Assembly: GCA_942492025.1 (NCBI GenBank)
Contig: CALODJ010000008.1
Coordinates: 124,001-188,000, forward strand
Direction: 5' to 3'
Origin: JABDQW01 sp942492025
Lineage (GTDB): Bacteria > Pseudomonadota > Gammaproteobacteria > SZUA-229
DNA length: 64,000 nucleotides
Positions 8,877 to 17,147 of the stretch are shown piece after piece (position 1 is the first letter of the stretch; each line of letters opens with the position of its first letter). The translations under genes were made by a program, and so were the position numbers. The notes below the pieces were generated by a model. That model worked only from the letters and a program-made list of their open reading frames with translations, made no database searches and was not told where the DNA came from.

Positions 8877-8893
8877 TGGTGTATCACTCGCTT

Positions 8894-9718
8894 TTAACGC
8901 AGCAGTGACAGCACGTTCTGCGGTACTGCGTTGGCCTGTGCCAGCATCGCTACACCCGCCTGCTGCATGATCTGCACCTTGGTCAGGTTCGCGGTTTCAG
9001 CGGCAAAATCCGCATCCTGGATCCGGCTGCGTGATGCCGATACGTTTTCAGCATAGCTCTGTACACTGCTGATCACCGATTCGAAGCGGTTCTGGGTTGC
9101 ACCAAAGGTGGCGCGTAGTGCCGAGACGTCATCGATATCAGAATCGATATTGGTCAGCTCACCCTGTGCCGCATTGGCATCCGTATCGACAGTAAAGCCG
9201 GTAGCAATAGCATTAATCGCTGATATATCCAGATCAGCAGCTAAGATAGAAATCTGGTCAGCGCCATCCTGTCCGACCTGGAACTCCAGTGCTGCCGTTT
9301 CGGTACCGTCGAGCAGCTGTACGCCATTGAAACTGGCTGCATCTGAAATACGGGTAATCTCTGCGGCTAACAGGTCAACCTCGGTCTGTATACCGGTGCG
9401 ATCCTCTACCGTGCCGTTCGAAGCCTGTACCGTAAGCTCACGGATACGCTGCAGGTTATCGCCAATCTGGCCCAGTGCAGCTTCCGCTGTCTGTGCCAGC
9501 GAGATGCCGTCAGCAGCATTACGCGCCGCCTGGTTCAGACCGCGGATATCGGCGGTCATGCGCTCGACCGAATACAGCCCGGCGGCGTCGTCCTTGGCGC
9601 TGTTGATGCGCAGGCCCGATGACAGGCGCTGCAGGGACGTTGCCAGTTCGCTGTTGGTTGACGCAACATTACGCTGTGCATTCAGCGACATGATGTTGGT
9701 GTTAATCACAAGTGACAT
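8894..9718 (-). CDS. fliC: Flagellin (downstream copy)
   Basis: 274-residue flagellin with conserved D0/D1 ends: MSLVINTNIMSLNAQRNVAS at the start, and QQAGVAMLAQANAVPQNVLS with terminal LLR at the end. The variable centre (about residues 118-185) is very short, so the outer D2/D3 domains are nearly absent. Apart from that central stretch it is identical or almost identical to the flagellin at 10011-10841. It has its own strong sigma-28 promoter and a separate ribosome site. Export is through the flagellar type III pathway with FliS as chaperone. Confidence 0.96.
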   Translation of the reverse strand: MSLVINTNIMSLNAQRNVASTNSELATSLQRLSSGLRINSAKDDAAGLYSVERMTADIRGLNQAARNAADGISLAQTAEAALGQIGDNLQRIRELTVQASNGTVEDRTGIQTEVDLLAAEITRISDAASFNGVQLLDGTETAALEFQVGQDGADQISILAADLDISAINAIATGFTVDTDANAAQGELTNIDSDIDDVSALRATFGATQNRFESVISSVQSYAENVSASRSRIQDADFAAETANLTKVQIMQQAGVAMLAQANAVPQNVLSLLR

Positions 9719-9813
9719 GTATCTTCTCCAGTCTATGTGTGCAGCCGCTCAGGGCCGCGCGTTGTATTTAGCGGATATATCTGCAAGCAAAATATTCACC
9801 GCTTCCACGTATC

Positions 9814-9840
9814 TCATCGGCGCATGACTGGAAAACTTTA
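9814..9840 (-). promoter_or_regulatory. Sigma-28 (FliA) promoter of downstream flagellin
   Basis: The minus strand reads TAAAGTTT, an 11-base spacer, then GCCGATGA. This is seven of eight at -10 and eight of eight at -35 against TAAAGTTT-N11-GCCGATAA. The 5' leader to the ATG is about 90 bases and is conserved with the leader of the other flagellin, including TATTTAGCGGATATATCTGC on the plus strand. Confidence 0.9.
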
Positions 9841-9859
9841 GTGAAATGAAAGAAAAATC

Positions 9860-9900
9860 AGGGCTGCATAAATCTTCGAATAAAGAAATGATGCAGCCCT
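9860..9900 (-). terminator. Rho-independent terminator of upstream flagellin
   Basis: Ten-base arms AGGGCTGCAT and ATGCAGCCCT enclose a 21-base loop. On the minus strand the stem is followed by GATTTTTCTTTC. It insulates the upstream flagellin transcript from the sigma-28 promoter of the downstream copy. The plus-strand side is also T-rich, so it may act in both directions. Confidence 0.75.
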
Positions 9901-9964
9901 ATATAGTTGTTTTTATTATTATAATTTTTCGTTGTTATTATTATTGGTCAGGTCTCTGGTGCTG

Positions 9965-9993
9965 TCACCCGGCCCCTGGGCGGAACCGGGTGA
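9965..9993 (-). terminator. Stem-loop just after upstream flagellin
   Basis: Arms TCACCCGG and CCGGGTGA form an 8-bp stem 18 bp beyond the flagellin stop. There is no T-run; the true terminator appears to be the hairpin at 9860-9900. The position mirrors the stem-loop after the other flagellin (8853-8876), so a shared mRNA-stabilising role is plausible. Confidence 0.5.
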
Positions 9994-10010
9994 TCGTGCC
10001 CGCCCCTTCG

Positions 10011-10841
10011 TTAACGCAGTAGTGACAGCACGTTCTGCGGTACTGCGTTGGCCTGTGCCAGCATCGCGACACCGGCCTGCTGCATGATCTGCACCTTGGT
10101 CAGGTTCGCGGTTTCAGCCGCAAAATCCGCATCCTGTATCCGGCTGCGTGATGCCGACACGTTTTCAGCATAGCTCTGTACACTGCTGATCACGGATTCG
10201 AAACGATTCTGGGTCGCACCAAAGGTCGCGCGCAGTGCAGAGACGTCATCGATATCAGAATCGATATTGGCCAGCTCGGCCTGTGCAAGATCGGCAGTCG
10301 TACCGACTCCAAAAGCCCCGGTACCTCCATAGGCATTTATAGTTGATATATCCAGGTCAGCAAAAGCAATCGCAATCTGATCTGTACCATCCTGACCTAC
10401 CTGGAATTCCAGGTCGGCTGCTGCGCTGCCATCGAGCAGTTGTACTCCATTGAAACTGGCCGCATCTGCAATACGCAGGATCTCTTCTGATAGCAGATCG
10501 ACCTCGGTCTGTATACCAGTGCGGTCTTCTACCGTGCCGTTCGAAGCCTGTACCGTAAGCTCACGGATACGCTGCAGGTTGTCACCGATCTGGCCCAGGG
10601 CGGCTTCAGCCGTCTGTGCCAGCGAGATGCCGTCAGCAGCATTACGCGCCGCCTGGTTCAGACCGCGGATATCGGCGGTCATGCGTTCGACCGAATACAG
10701 CCCGGCGGCGTCGTCCTTGGCGCTGTTGATGCGCAGGCCGGATGACAGGCGCTGCAGGGATGTCGCCAGTTCGCTGTTGGTTGAAGCAACATTACGCTGA
10801 GCATTCAGCGACATGATGTTGGTGTTAATCACAAGTGACAT
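10011..10841 (-). CDS. fliC: Flagellin (upstream copy)
   Basis: 276-residue flagellin, a tandem duplicate of the one at 8894-9718. The first 117 or so residues and the last 85 or so are identical in the two proteins. They differ between about residues 118 and 190, for example LLSEEILRIADAASFNGVQL here against LLAAEITRISDAASFNGVQL. The central domain is minimal. It has its own sigma-28 promoter. Such pairs often make mixed filaments or differ in expression; which applies here cannot be read from sequence. Confidence 0.96.
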   Translation of the reverse strand: MSLVINTNIMSLNAQRNVASTNSELATSLQRLSSGLRINSAKDDAAGLYSVERMTADIRGLNQAARNAADGISLAQTAEAALGQIGDNLQRIRELTVQASNGTVEDRTGIQTEVDLLSEEILRIADAASFNGVQLLDGSAAADLEFQVGQDGTDQIAIAFADLDISTINAYGGTGAFGVGTTADLAQAELANIDSDIDDVSALRATFGATQNRFESVISSVQSYAENVSASRSRIQDADFAAETANLTKVQIMQQAGVAMLAQANAVPQNVLSLLR

Positions 10842-10936
10842 GTGTCTTCTCCAGAATCAGTGCGCGGCCACTGTGGGCCGTGCGATGTATTTAGCGGATA
10901 TATCTGCATGCGAGATATTCACCGCTTCCAGATACC

Positions 10937-10963
10937 TCATCGGCACCTCACTGGATTACTTTA
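10937..10963 (-). promoter_or_regulatory. Sigma-28 (FliA) promoter of upstream flagellin
   Basis: The minus strand reads TAAAGTAA, an 11-base spacer, then GCCGATGA, almost the same as the promoter of the other flagellin. The duplication therefore covers the promoter and leader as well as the coding region. Confidence 0.88.
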
Positions 10964-10991
10964 GTGTTACACCCACGCGTCAGAACAGATA

Positions 10992-11115
10992 GTCCGGGTA
11001 TTACATGAAGGATCTGGATTCTGGAGGTAATATTTTTTCAGGAACAAAATATCGTGTTAGCTCAAGGTGTGAGTCTCATGAGTGAGACGAGCAAGCAGCT
11101 TGGATTTAGACTCAT
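10992..11115 (+). repeat. Truncated left end of repeat family 1b
   Basis: After TA (10990-10991) the sequence GTCCGGGTATTACATGAAGG matches the ends at 16905 (GCCCGCATATTGCATGAGAA) and 52179 (GCCCGGATGTTGCATGAAGG). The similarity fades after about 30 bases. The remainder, up to the family 1a element at 11118, is unrecognised. Only the left edge of this call is well supported. Confidence 0.55.
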
Positions 11116-11117
11116 CA

Positions 11118-11360
11118 GCCCGCATTGCTCACCAGGATCACGGAAGCAGGCGCAGGATTCGTGTTCGTAAGCGCCGCTCTGGAGCGAAAAGCGTAGCAAT
11201 AGCTACGGTTTGAGTGAAGAGCAAGCTTGCGGACACGAAGACCAGTCTGAACCGTGACAGGCAGGCTTGTATAACACACTGTATTTTGTGTCATCCTAGC
11301 TTTACTCCGAATAGCCAATGCCATATCAGTTTTCTACGCCGCCTGGTGAGAAATGCGGGC
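11118..11360. repeat. Family 1a inverted-repeat element (243 bp), copy A
   Basis: Terminal inverted repeats are GCCCGCATTGCTCACCAGG on the left and CCTGGTGAGAAATGCGGGC on the right, flanked by CA and TA (TA-TA in the other copies). The interior carries CGTAAGCGCCGCTCTGGAGC and a near-palindrome AGCGTAGCAATAGCTACGG. There is no credible reading frame. The length equals copy C (34065) and the family 1b element (16905): 243 bp in all three. The right end supplies part of the stop codon of the neighbouring sulfotransferase gene (TAG at 11360-11362, minus strand). Confidence 0.88.
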
Positions 11361-12958
11361 TAGAGGCGGGAGTTAGATACGGCTGACTGATGATGTTTGA
11401 ACTGAGCAGCTTCCCGCGTCGGGATAACCGTCTCGTCGTCATTCCCCCAGGCCTCATCTCCGATACACAAAGCCTTCTTCAAGCTATGAATATATTTGTC
11501 GTAATGACGCCAACGCCCGACTGATGTGGAGTAAAGCGGCTGCCTCACCTGAACGACACTCGCGGTATGTATGTTACGTTGTGTACGATGAAAATGCAGA
11601 CAGGCTTCATGCCATTCCAGATCAAGGTAGCCGAGCATTTTTCGGCTGCTGATCTTGGGTTCGCTAACCAGCCTCTCATAACTGACGTGATGTATCTTAA
11701 CCGGTAACACGCTGGACCAGTGCAACATCAGTCGTTCATATTCACGGTAATAATGCCCCAGGTTTGTCAAGTCACTGGCATACGCGTGGTTGCCTGAGAA
11801 ATTCTGGAAATAACATGACAGACACGTGTCCAGAGGATTTCGACGACAGTGAATAATGTGTGCCTTTGGGAACAGTAAGGCAATGAGGCCGAGATGGAGA
11901 AAATTAACCGGCATTTTGTCGGTTACGCGAGATGCGTTATTGACTGCAAGCGCATTGATCAGTTTTTCCTGCGTATCGGCGATGGACTGAATATCGGCTT
12001 TGTTGAATTGATTCAGTGTTTTCGGATAAGACAGGTCATGCCCGGTGTTTGCTGACATTGAAGCGGCCAGTTTTTCAATATGATTCAATTCACCGGCAGC
12101 ATGGATTTCAGGGTGACTGGCAAGAATCTGCTCAACCAGCGTGGTTCCCGATCGTGGCATGCCGACGATAAATACAGGCCGGCCTGTATCATTACCGGCG
12201 TGTTCATATTGAGCGAACAGCTTGGGTGTGAAGGTACTGATTATTTCGGAAACGAATGCTGTGAATTGCGCGTGATCATACTTCATGGGCTTTGCCAGAT
12301 TGGCAACCGTATAATTTGCAAATGCTTCTTCATATCGTCCCGCATGATCATGGATTGAACCCAACGCATAATAAAAGCTGCTACGTTCGCTCAGTGGTAT
12401 ATCCGGCTTTTCGAGCTGTGCCTCGATTGTCCTTAATACGTCCGGCGTGATGGCCTGCCTGTCCAGCTGTATCAACCCATGCAGGTGCTTCGGATTGGAT
12501 GGGTCAATATCATAGGCTTTTCTGAAATGATTGAGCGCCGCATCCATCTCGCCTGACAACAGATATAACCGTGCCAGCTCACCGTGAGTGGCTGCGTTCG
12601 TATCATCGTGGTGCAGCATGCTGACATAGAGTTTTATCGCGTAGTCAATACGATCTTGCCGGGTGAATAACAGCGCCAGGCTTTTTTTTACGGCGATATT
12701 ATCCTTGTCTACACACAAGGCGGCATTGAGTAAATCAGCGGCCGTGTCCAGCATACCGACATCAAGTGCGATACGACCTAGACCGTGCAAGGCGGCCACG
12801 TTTTGAGAATCGTGCTCGAGAACCTGTTGATAGATAGCGTTCGCACGTTCGAGCTCCTGCCTGGTATAACAGGCCTGGGCCATGGTCAGCAGCTTGTTGG
12901 TTTTTATGTCGCGCAGTTTCTTTTGATGCCGCTTTAACTGCCTTTGATTTTTTTTCAT
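11360..12958 (-). CDS. TPR-repeat sulfotransferase
   Basis: 532 residues. Residues 20-240 form tetratricopeptide repeats (ALHGLGRIALDVGMLDTAAD; ATHGELARLYLLSGEMDAAL). The C-terminal half is a sulfotransferase: the PAPS 5'-phosphosulfate loop GRPVFIVGMPRSGTTLVEQI near residue 265, and a 3'-phosphate motif AHIIHCRRNPLDTCLSCYFQ. No signal peptide or membrane segment is present, so it should be cytoplasmic. The acceptor is unknown. It sits between flgL and the flagellins, so modification of a flagellar protein or an associated glycan is possible, but this is context only. Its stop codon TAG is formed at the boundary of the family 1a element. Confidence 0.88.
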   Translation of the reverse strand: MKKNQRQLKRHQKKLRDIKTNKLLTMAQACYTRQELERANAIYQQVLEHDSQNVAALHGLGRIALDVGMLDTAADLLNAALCVDKDNIAVKKSLALLFTRQDRIDYAIKLYVSMLHHDDTNAATHGELARLYLLSGEMDAALNHFRKAYDIDPSNPKHLHGLIQLDRQAITPDVLRTIEAQLEKPDIPLSERSSFYYALGSIHDHAGRYEEAFANYTVANLAKPMKYDHAQFTAFVSEIISTFTPKLFAQYEHAGNDTGRPVFIVGMPRSGTTLVEQILASHPEIHAAGELNHIEKLAASMSANTGHDLSYPKTLNQFNKADIQSIADTQEKLINALAVNNASRVTDKMPVNFLHLGLIALLFPKAHIIHCRRNPLDTCLSCYFQNFSGNHAYASDLTNLGHYYREYERLMLHWSSVLPVKIHHVSYERLVSEPKISSRKMLGYLDLEWHEACLHFHRTQRNIHTASVVQVRQPLYSTSVGRWRHYDKYIHSLKKALCIGDEAWGNDDETVIPTREAAQFKHHQSAVSNSRL

Positions 12959-13021
12959 GGACTTATAGATGGTGATTCTATGTCTATCGGTCTGGACAAT
13001 TGCACCTACGGGTGATCCTTG

Positions 13022-13924
13022 TTACAGGTAATTAAATAGCGACAAGCCTTCGATCTTGACAAAACTCTGCTGTGAGGCCTGCAAGGCCAGCAGCTGACGT
13101 TCAAACCGGCTGACTGCTTCGGTATAATCGAGGTCTTCCAGCGTGGAGCGGTTTTCCTGCATCAGAAGATCGAATGCATCATTCATGTTGCGCTGGCTGT
13201 CGATGGTATTCAGGCGCGCACCGATCGACGAACGTGTATTCAGCACTTCGTCAATGGCGGAATCGAGTCGTGTCAATGTGGTGGTCGATGGATTATTCGC
13301 TTCAAGATCAACCGCGAAATCATACAGCGCTTCGAACATACTGCCGATGCCTCCAGCGCCGTCATCGACTTTCATGAAGACATTATCACCGGCATCTCCG
13401 ACAGACACCTGTCGGGTCGGGCCGATCTGCAGGCTGCGCACACCCTGGTCTCCATCATAGGTAAAAGTACCGGCACCACTGTCCGAGAACGGTCGCGTTC
13501 CGGTTTTATTACCCGAGAACAAATACTCACCGATTGCATCTTTGCTGTTTGCAAGCTGTAGCAATCCATCCAGGCTGGTCCGTACTTCAATAGCGATTGC
13601 CTGTCTGTCACCCGCACTCAGCGTATCATTATTGGCCCGAACGGCCAGCTCTCTGACGCGTTGCAGTACATCGCCCACCTCACTCAGCACGGTTTCCTCG
13701 AGTTTCAGTCGTGTCTCGGCATACTCCGAATTACGCTGATACTGCTGTGTGGTATCAATGAGTTGGTCAAGCTCCAGTACACGGGTCGATGCCGAGGGAT
13801 CATCACTGGGGTTCAGAATCCTCTGCCCGGTGGCAAGCTGCTGCTGTGTTCTTGCAAGTGCGGTTTGCTGATCGAGCATGGCATTTACGCCCTGCTGAAA
13901 GATCCATGAGGTTGAAATACGCAT
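13022..13924 (-). CDS. flgL: FlgL, hook-filament junction protein 3
   Basis: 300-residue FlgL. The N-terminus ISTSWIFQQGVNAMLDQQTA with ARTQQQLATGQRILNPSDDP is characteristic. The flagellin-like C-terminus contains DYTEAVSRFERQLLALQASQ and ends SLFNYL. It joins FlgK to the filament. It is 3 bp from the flgK stop, so the two are co-transcribed. The length is normal. Confidence 0.95.
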   Translation of the reverse strand: MRISTSWIFQQGVNAMLDQQTALARTQQQLATGQRILNPSDDPSASTRVLELDQLIDTTQQYQRNSEYAETRLKLEETVLSEVGDVLQRVRELAVRANNDTLSAGDRQAIAIEVRTSLDGLLQLANSKDAIGEYLFSGNKTGTRPFSDSGAGTFTYDGDQGVRSLQIGPTRQVSVGDAGDNVFMKVDDGAGGIGSMFEALYDFAVDLEANNPSTTTLTRLDSAIDEVLNTRSSIGARLNTIDSQRNMNDAFDLLMQENRSTLEDLDYTEAVSRFERQLLALQASQQSFVKIEGLSLFNYL

Positions 13925-13927
13925 AAC

Positions 13928-15895
13928 TTAACTCCTGACCGCACTCAGCAGGGTGTCAAACAAGGATCCCGCTGTTGCAATCACCTGGGCTGCTGCCTGA
14001 TAGGCCTGTTGATAGCGCAACAGCTTGGCCGCTTCCTCATCCAGGTTTACCCCGGATATCGACTCACGCGTGGCCATAGTCTGGTCGAGAATACGGTTCT
14101 GTGCGATGCTGTTGAGTTCGGCCTGTTTCGTCGAAGTACCAACGTTAGCCACGAGCCGGTTATAGCTGTCGGTGATACTGGCGCTGCCTGCATACATCAG
14201 CTTGTCGGCCGCCAGACCGGCGAGTAGTAAGGCATTGCGGTTATCACCAATACCGCCGGTATTGTATTCGGTACTGAATTCATCTCCGGCCAATGGTGCA
14301 CCGGAGAGTTGCATGCGATAACCATGATCGAGCCCGCCGGGTGTCGGAAAGAGTTCGCCTCCGGTCGCCGGATCATAGGCGATGCCCGTTTCCAGCAGTA
14401 CCGGGCTGGCGGGGTTGCTGATATCGTACATATCGTAGCTGATGCCGCTGGTAAAACGCACCAGTACCGGCGGCGACAGCTGACCCGGTGTCGATTGAAA
14501 CACCACATTGTCAATATCGGTTACCGTGCCTGCTGAGATAGCACCGGTGCCCGTATTCGTTGTGCTCGCAACGCTCCTGACGGGCGCTGCCGCAGCGATC
14601 TGCCGGCTGTTCGCCAGCAGCATCTGTATCTCCATTGCACCGCTTCGGGTGGGACGAAGCAGATAGCTGTCACCGTTGGCCGGGGCACCACTTGTCACGA
14701 TCGACATGCCCTCCGCAATAAAAGGATCTGCCGCGGTACCGGTACCCGTCATCGTAATAGCCTGACCGGTTAAACTGTTGTTCAGCTCCCATGTACCTGC
14801 ATTGTAGCGAAATTTGTAATCGGCATTGGTGAGCTGTGACACATCATCGAGCGCCACCGATACATTTGCAGGGTTCCCGGCCACCGTAAGCACCTGCGGT
14901 TGTGCGACACTGAAGAGGTCAAGGCCGAGCACGCCGTCCAGATCCATCCCACGCTGGTGCTGTTCGTTGGCAAAGTTGCCCAAACCTATTGCCACCAGAC
15001 CCAGACCATTGCTGGCCGGATCGAGCATCTGATCGCGGAAATTGATCACGCCGCCCAAACGCCCACCCGAGATCTGACTGGTCACAGGCACCAGAACCCC
15101 GGCGTTCCCCTGTACTGAGATACCGAGCTGTTTCGGATCACCTGCTTCCTGTGTGACCGCAAGCGATGTTGCGCTACTGCCTCTGACCAGCGCCTGGCCG
15201 GTACCGACCAGTATGTTGACGGCACCGTCATCCTGTTGCAGGGTTGTCACGGATACCAGTTCTGACATTTGCTTGATCAGGGTATCGCGCTGATCCAGTA
15301 AATCATTCGGCGGCTGGCCGGCCCGCCCCTGTTCGATCACGATCGATTCGTTCAGCTCAGCAATCGCCTGGCTGTATTGATTGATCTGGTTGACACCACT
15401 TTGCAGTTCGTTGTTTACCTGCCCACGAACACTTTCGATCCAGCTGGCAAGTTCATTGAACTGGGTCGCCAGTTGCTGGCTTTCATTAAACATGACCTGA
15501 CGGGCAGAGGGTGAGGAAGGCGTATCTGCAACGTCCTGTATGGCGTTAAAAAACCGCTGCAACGACGCATTAATACCTGTATCGGAATTGCCCACGACAT
15601 TATCCAGCTGAGTGGCCAGGGCATGAAATGCTTCGAATTCGGCAGTAGCAGAGGTGCTCGAGCGTAGACTGCTTTCCACAAAGGCATCATAAGACCGCCG
15701 TATACTTACCGTTTCAACGCCATTTCCCGAAAAGCCATAACCATTGGCCTGCGGCGGTTTTGTCGCCAGCTGCACGGACTGCCGGCTGTAACCTTCGGTA
15801 TTTACATTGGCGATATTATGGCTCACCGTATTGAGTGCACGCTGGAACGCCAGCAGACCTGAAGTGCCAATACTGAATAAATCACCGCTAGCCAT
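13928..15895 (-). CDS. flgK: FlgK, hook-filament junction protein 1
   Basis: 655-residue FlgK. The rod/hook-type N-terminus is clear (LFSIGTSGLLAFQRALNTVS and NIANVNTEGYSRQSVQLATK). The C-terminal motif is LDEEAAKLLRYQQAYQAAAQ, followed by VIATAGSLFDTLLSAVRS. It forms the first junction zone above the hook. A weak -24/-12-like site lies in the 67-bp gap upstream. It is followed by flgL. Confidence 0.96.
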   Translation of the reverse strand: MASGDLFSIGTSGLLAFQRALNTVSHNIANVNTEGYSRQSVQLATKPPQANGYGFSGNGVETVSIRRSYDAFVESSLRSSTSATAEFEAFHALATQLDNVVGNSDTGINASLQRFFNAIQDVADTPSSPSARQVMFNESQQLATQFNELASWIESVRGQVNNELQSGVNQINQYSQAIAELNESIVIEQGRAGQPPNDLLDQRDTLIKQMSELVSVTTLQQDDGAVNILVGTGQALVRGSSATSLAVTQEAGDPKQLGISVQGNAGVLVPVTSQISGGRLGGVINFRDQMLDPASNGLGLVAIGLGNFANEQHQRGMDLDGVLGLDLFSVAQPQVLTVAGNPANVSVALDDVSQLTNADYKFRYNAGTWELNNSLTGQAITMTGTGTAADPFIAEGMSIVTSGAPANGDSYLLRPTRSGAMEIQMLLANSRQIAAAAPVRSVASTTNTGTGAISAGTVTDIDNVVFQSTPGQLSPPVLVRFTSGISYDMYDISNPASPVLLETGIAYDPATGGELFPTPGGLDHGYRMQLSGAPLAGDEFSTEYNTGGIGDNRNALLLAGLAADKLMYAGSASITDSYNRLVANVGTSTKQAELNSIAQNRILDQTMATRESISGVNLDEEAAKLLRYQQAYQAAAQVIATAGSLFDTLLSAVRS

Positions 15896-15919
15896 GTATT
15901 AACTCCTGTCGATATTCAT

Positions 15920-15935
15920 GGCTAACTCCATGCCG
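15920..15935 (-). promoter_or_regulatory. Possible sigma-54 promoter of flgK-flgL
   Basis: The minus-strand sequence CGGCATGGAGTTAGCC has GG and GC 10 bases apart, but lacks the preferred leading T and the TTGC end. It lies between flgJ and flgK, 25-40 bp from the flgK start, which is short for a sigma-54 leader. Treat as tentative. Confidence 0.35.
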
Positions 15936-15962
15936 AATATCCTGATTGATATAAAGTATTCA

Positions 15963-16868
15963 CTAACTTCTACGCGGTATTGGCGCGTCATCCGTTTGAC
16001 GCAAATCCGACAGCGTCTTCGAAAATGACGCCCGCTTCATGATGTCGCTGATCTTGTCTGCATACGCCGGATCCGTCGCGTACCCGGCCTGCTGTAATTC
16101 CTGTAAAAACGCTTCGGCATCAGCGGCATTTTCCAGCGCCGGCTGATAACGCGGGTTCTGTTTCAGAAACGCCACGTAGTCATCCATGCTCTGTTGCAGC
16201 GATGTGTAACTTCGAAATGTGGCATATTCACGCTGTGCAATGCCGTCCCGATATTCAATTGTTGGTACCTTGACCTGGTTGCCCTGCCAGTGTTCGCTTG
16301 CCTTGATGCCGAACAGGTTAAATGCATTGCCACCCTGTTGATCATGAATCATCTTCCGGCCCCAGCCGGTTTCAAGAGCAGCCTGTGCTATTAACACATC
16401 GGCAGACACACCCAGTTCTTTAGCGCTTTTTTCGGCATGCGGCCATAGATCCCGAATGAAAGCCTCCTGGCTGGCCGGCTGCCACTGCGCAGCCGAAGCT
16501 GCACTCGATCTGTGCATGTGGGCAACCGGTTCCTGCACAGAAGAAGGCGAGGCTGTAGCGCCTGCACCCTGCCCTGCCAGCTGACGCTCGATCACCGATG
16601 CCAGTCCGATACTGTTTTTTCTCGCCAGATCGAGCGCTATCTGTTTGTCGAACATGTCCTGGTAAAAACGGGTTTGCTCACCATCCGTGGACTCGTTCAA
16701 CAGGCTTGCCTGGCGCATGGCCTTGAGCATGCTCTGAACAAACAGCGCCTCGAATTGGCGGGCAACTTCCCTGTTTGCATCGGGTGAACTGTCCGCCGCC
16801 TGTGCGCGCAACCGGGTCAGACTACCCACGTCGGTGTACATAGCGGCATTGGATAGTTCGTTATGCAT
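15963..16868 (-). CDS. flgJ: FlgJ, rod-capping muramidase
   Basis: 301-residue two-domain FlgJ. The N-terminal rod-binding domain (about residues 30-100) includes NREVARQFEALFVQSMLKAM and GEQTRFYQDMFDKQIALDLA. After a Ser/Ala-rich linker, the glucosaminidase domain (about 140-285) contains VLIAQAALETGWGRKMI with the catalytic-region Glu, plus NAFNLFGIKASEHWQGNQV. It caps the growing rod and hydrolyses peptidoglycan in the periplasm. A family 1b element separates it from flgI, interrupting the usual flgI-flgJ junction. No clear promoter was seen in the remaining 36 bp. Confidence 0.95.
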   Translation of the reverse strand: MHNELSNAAMYTDVGSLTRLRAQAADSSPDANREVARQFEALFVQSMLKAMRQASLLNESTDGEQTRFYQDMFDKQIALDLARKNSIGLASVIERQLAGQGAGATASPSSVQEPVAHMHRSSAASAAQWQPASQEAFIRDLWPHAEKSAKELGVSADVLIAQAALETGWGRKMIHDQQGGNAFNLFGIKASEHWQGNQVKVPTIEYRDGIAQREYATFRSYTSLQQSMDDYVAFLKQNPRYQPALENAADAEAFLQELQQAGYATDPAYADKISDIMKRASFSKTLSDLRQTDDAPIPRRS

Positions 16869-16904
16869 CGTTACCGTAGCCTTAACCGAGCAATACCCGC
16901 GCTA

Positions 16905-17147
16905 GCCCGCATATTGCATGAGAATGCAGAATTTTGGGGGGATTTCAGTGAGTCAATTTGTTCTATTGGCCGAAAAGCATAGCCATAGCTATGGTTACAG
17001 GCCAATCGGGCAAAGTGGCCGCTGAAATTTCCCCAAAAACTGAATAGCGTTGTTGGGTACATAGTGTGCTTTTCCAATATACGAAAAATTTCAAACCCGT
17101 TCATGTGCTTAAGTAAATTTGTGAGCGTTCTCATGTAATATGCGGGC
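16905..17147. repeat. Family 1b inverted-repeat element (243 bp)
   Basis: The ends are GCCCGCATATTGCATGAGAA and the inverted TTCTCATGTAATATGCGGGC, flanked by TA on both sides (16903-16904, 17148-17149). The centre has AAAAGCATAGCCATAGCTAT, similar to the centre of family 1a. The length is again 243 bp, so 1a and 1b look like relatives with diverged subterminal sequence. The right end completes the stop codon TAG of flgI (17147-17149, minus strand). There is no credible coding frame. Confidence 0.85.

Noticed and set aside
9108..9827. 239-codon plus-strand frame opposite the downstream flagellin
   Set aside because: It mirrors flagellin; a near copy appears opposite the other flagellin at 10450-10800 for the same reason.
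11115..11324. 69-codon frame inside the family 1a element
   Set aside because: The other family 1a copies do not support a conserved product; the element looks non-coding.
12959..13021. Sigma-28-like -10 (ACCGATAG) upstream of the sulfotransferase gene
   Set aside because: The bases 11 upstream (CGTAGGTG) do not resemble a -35, so the match is too weak to call.
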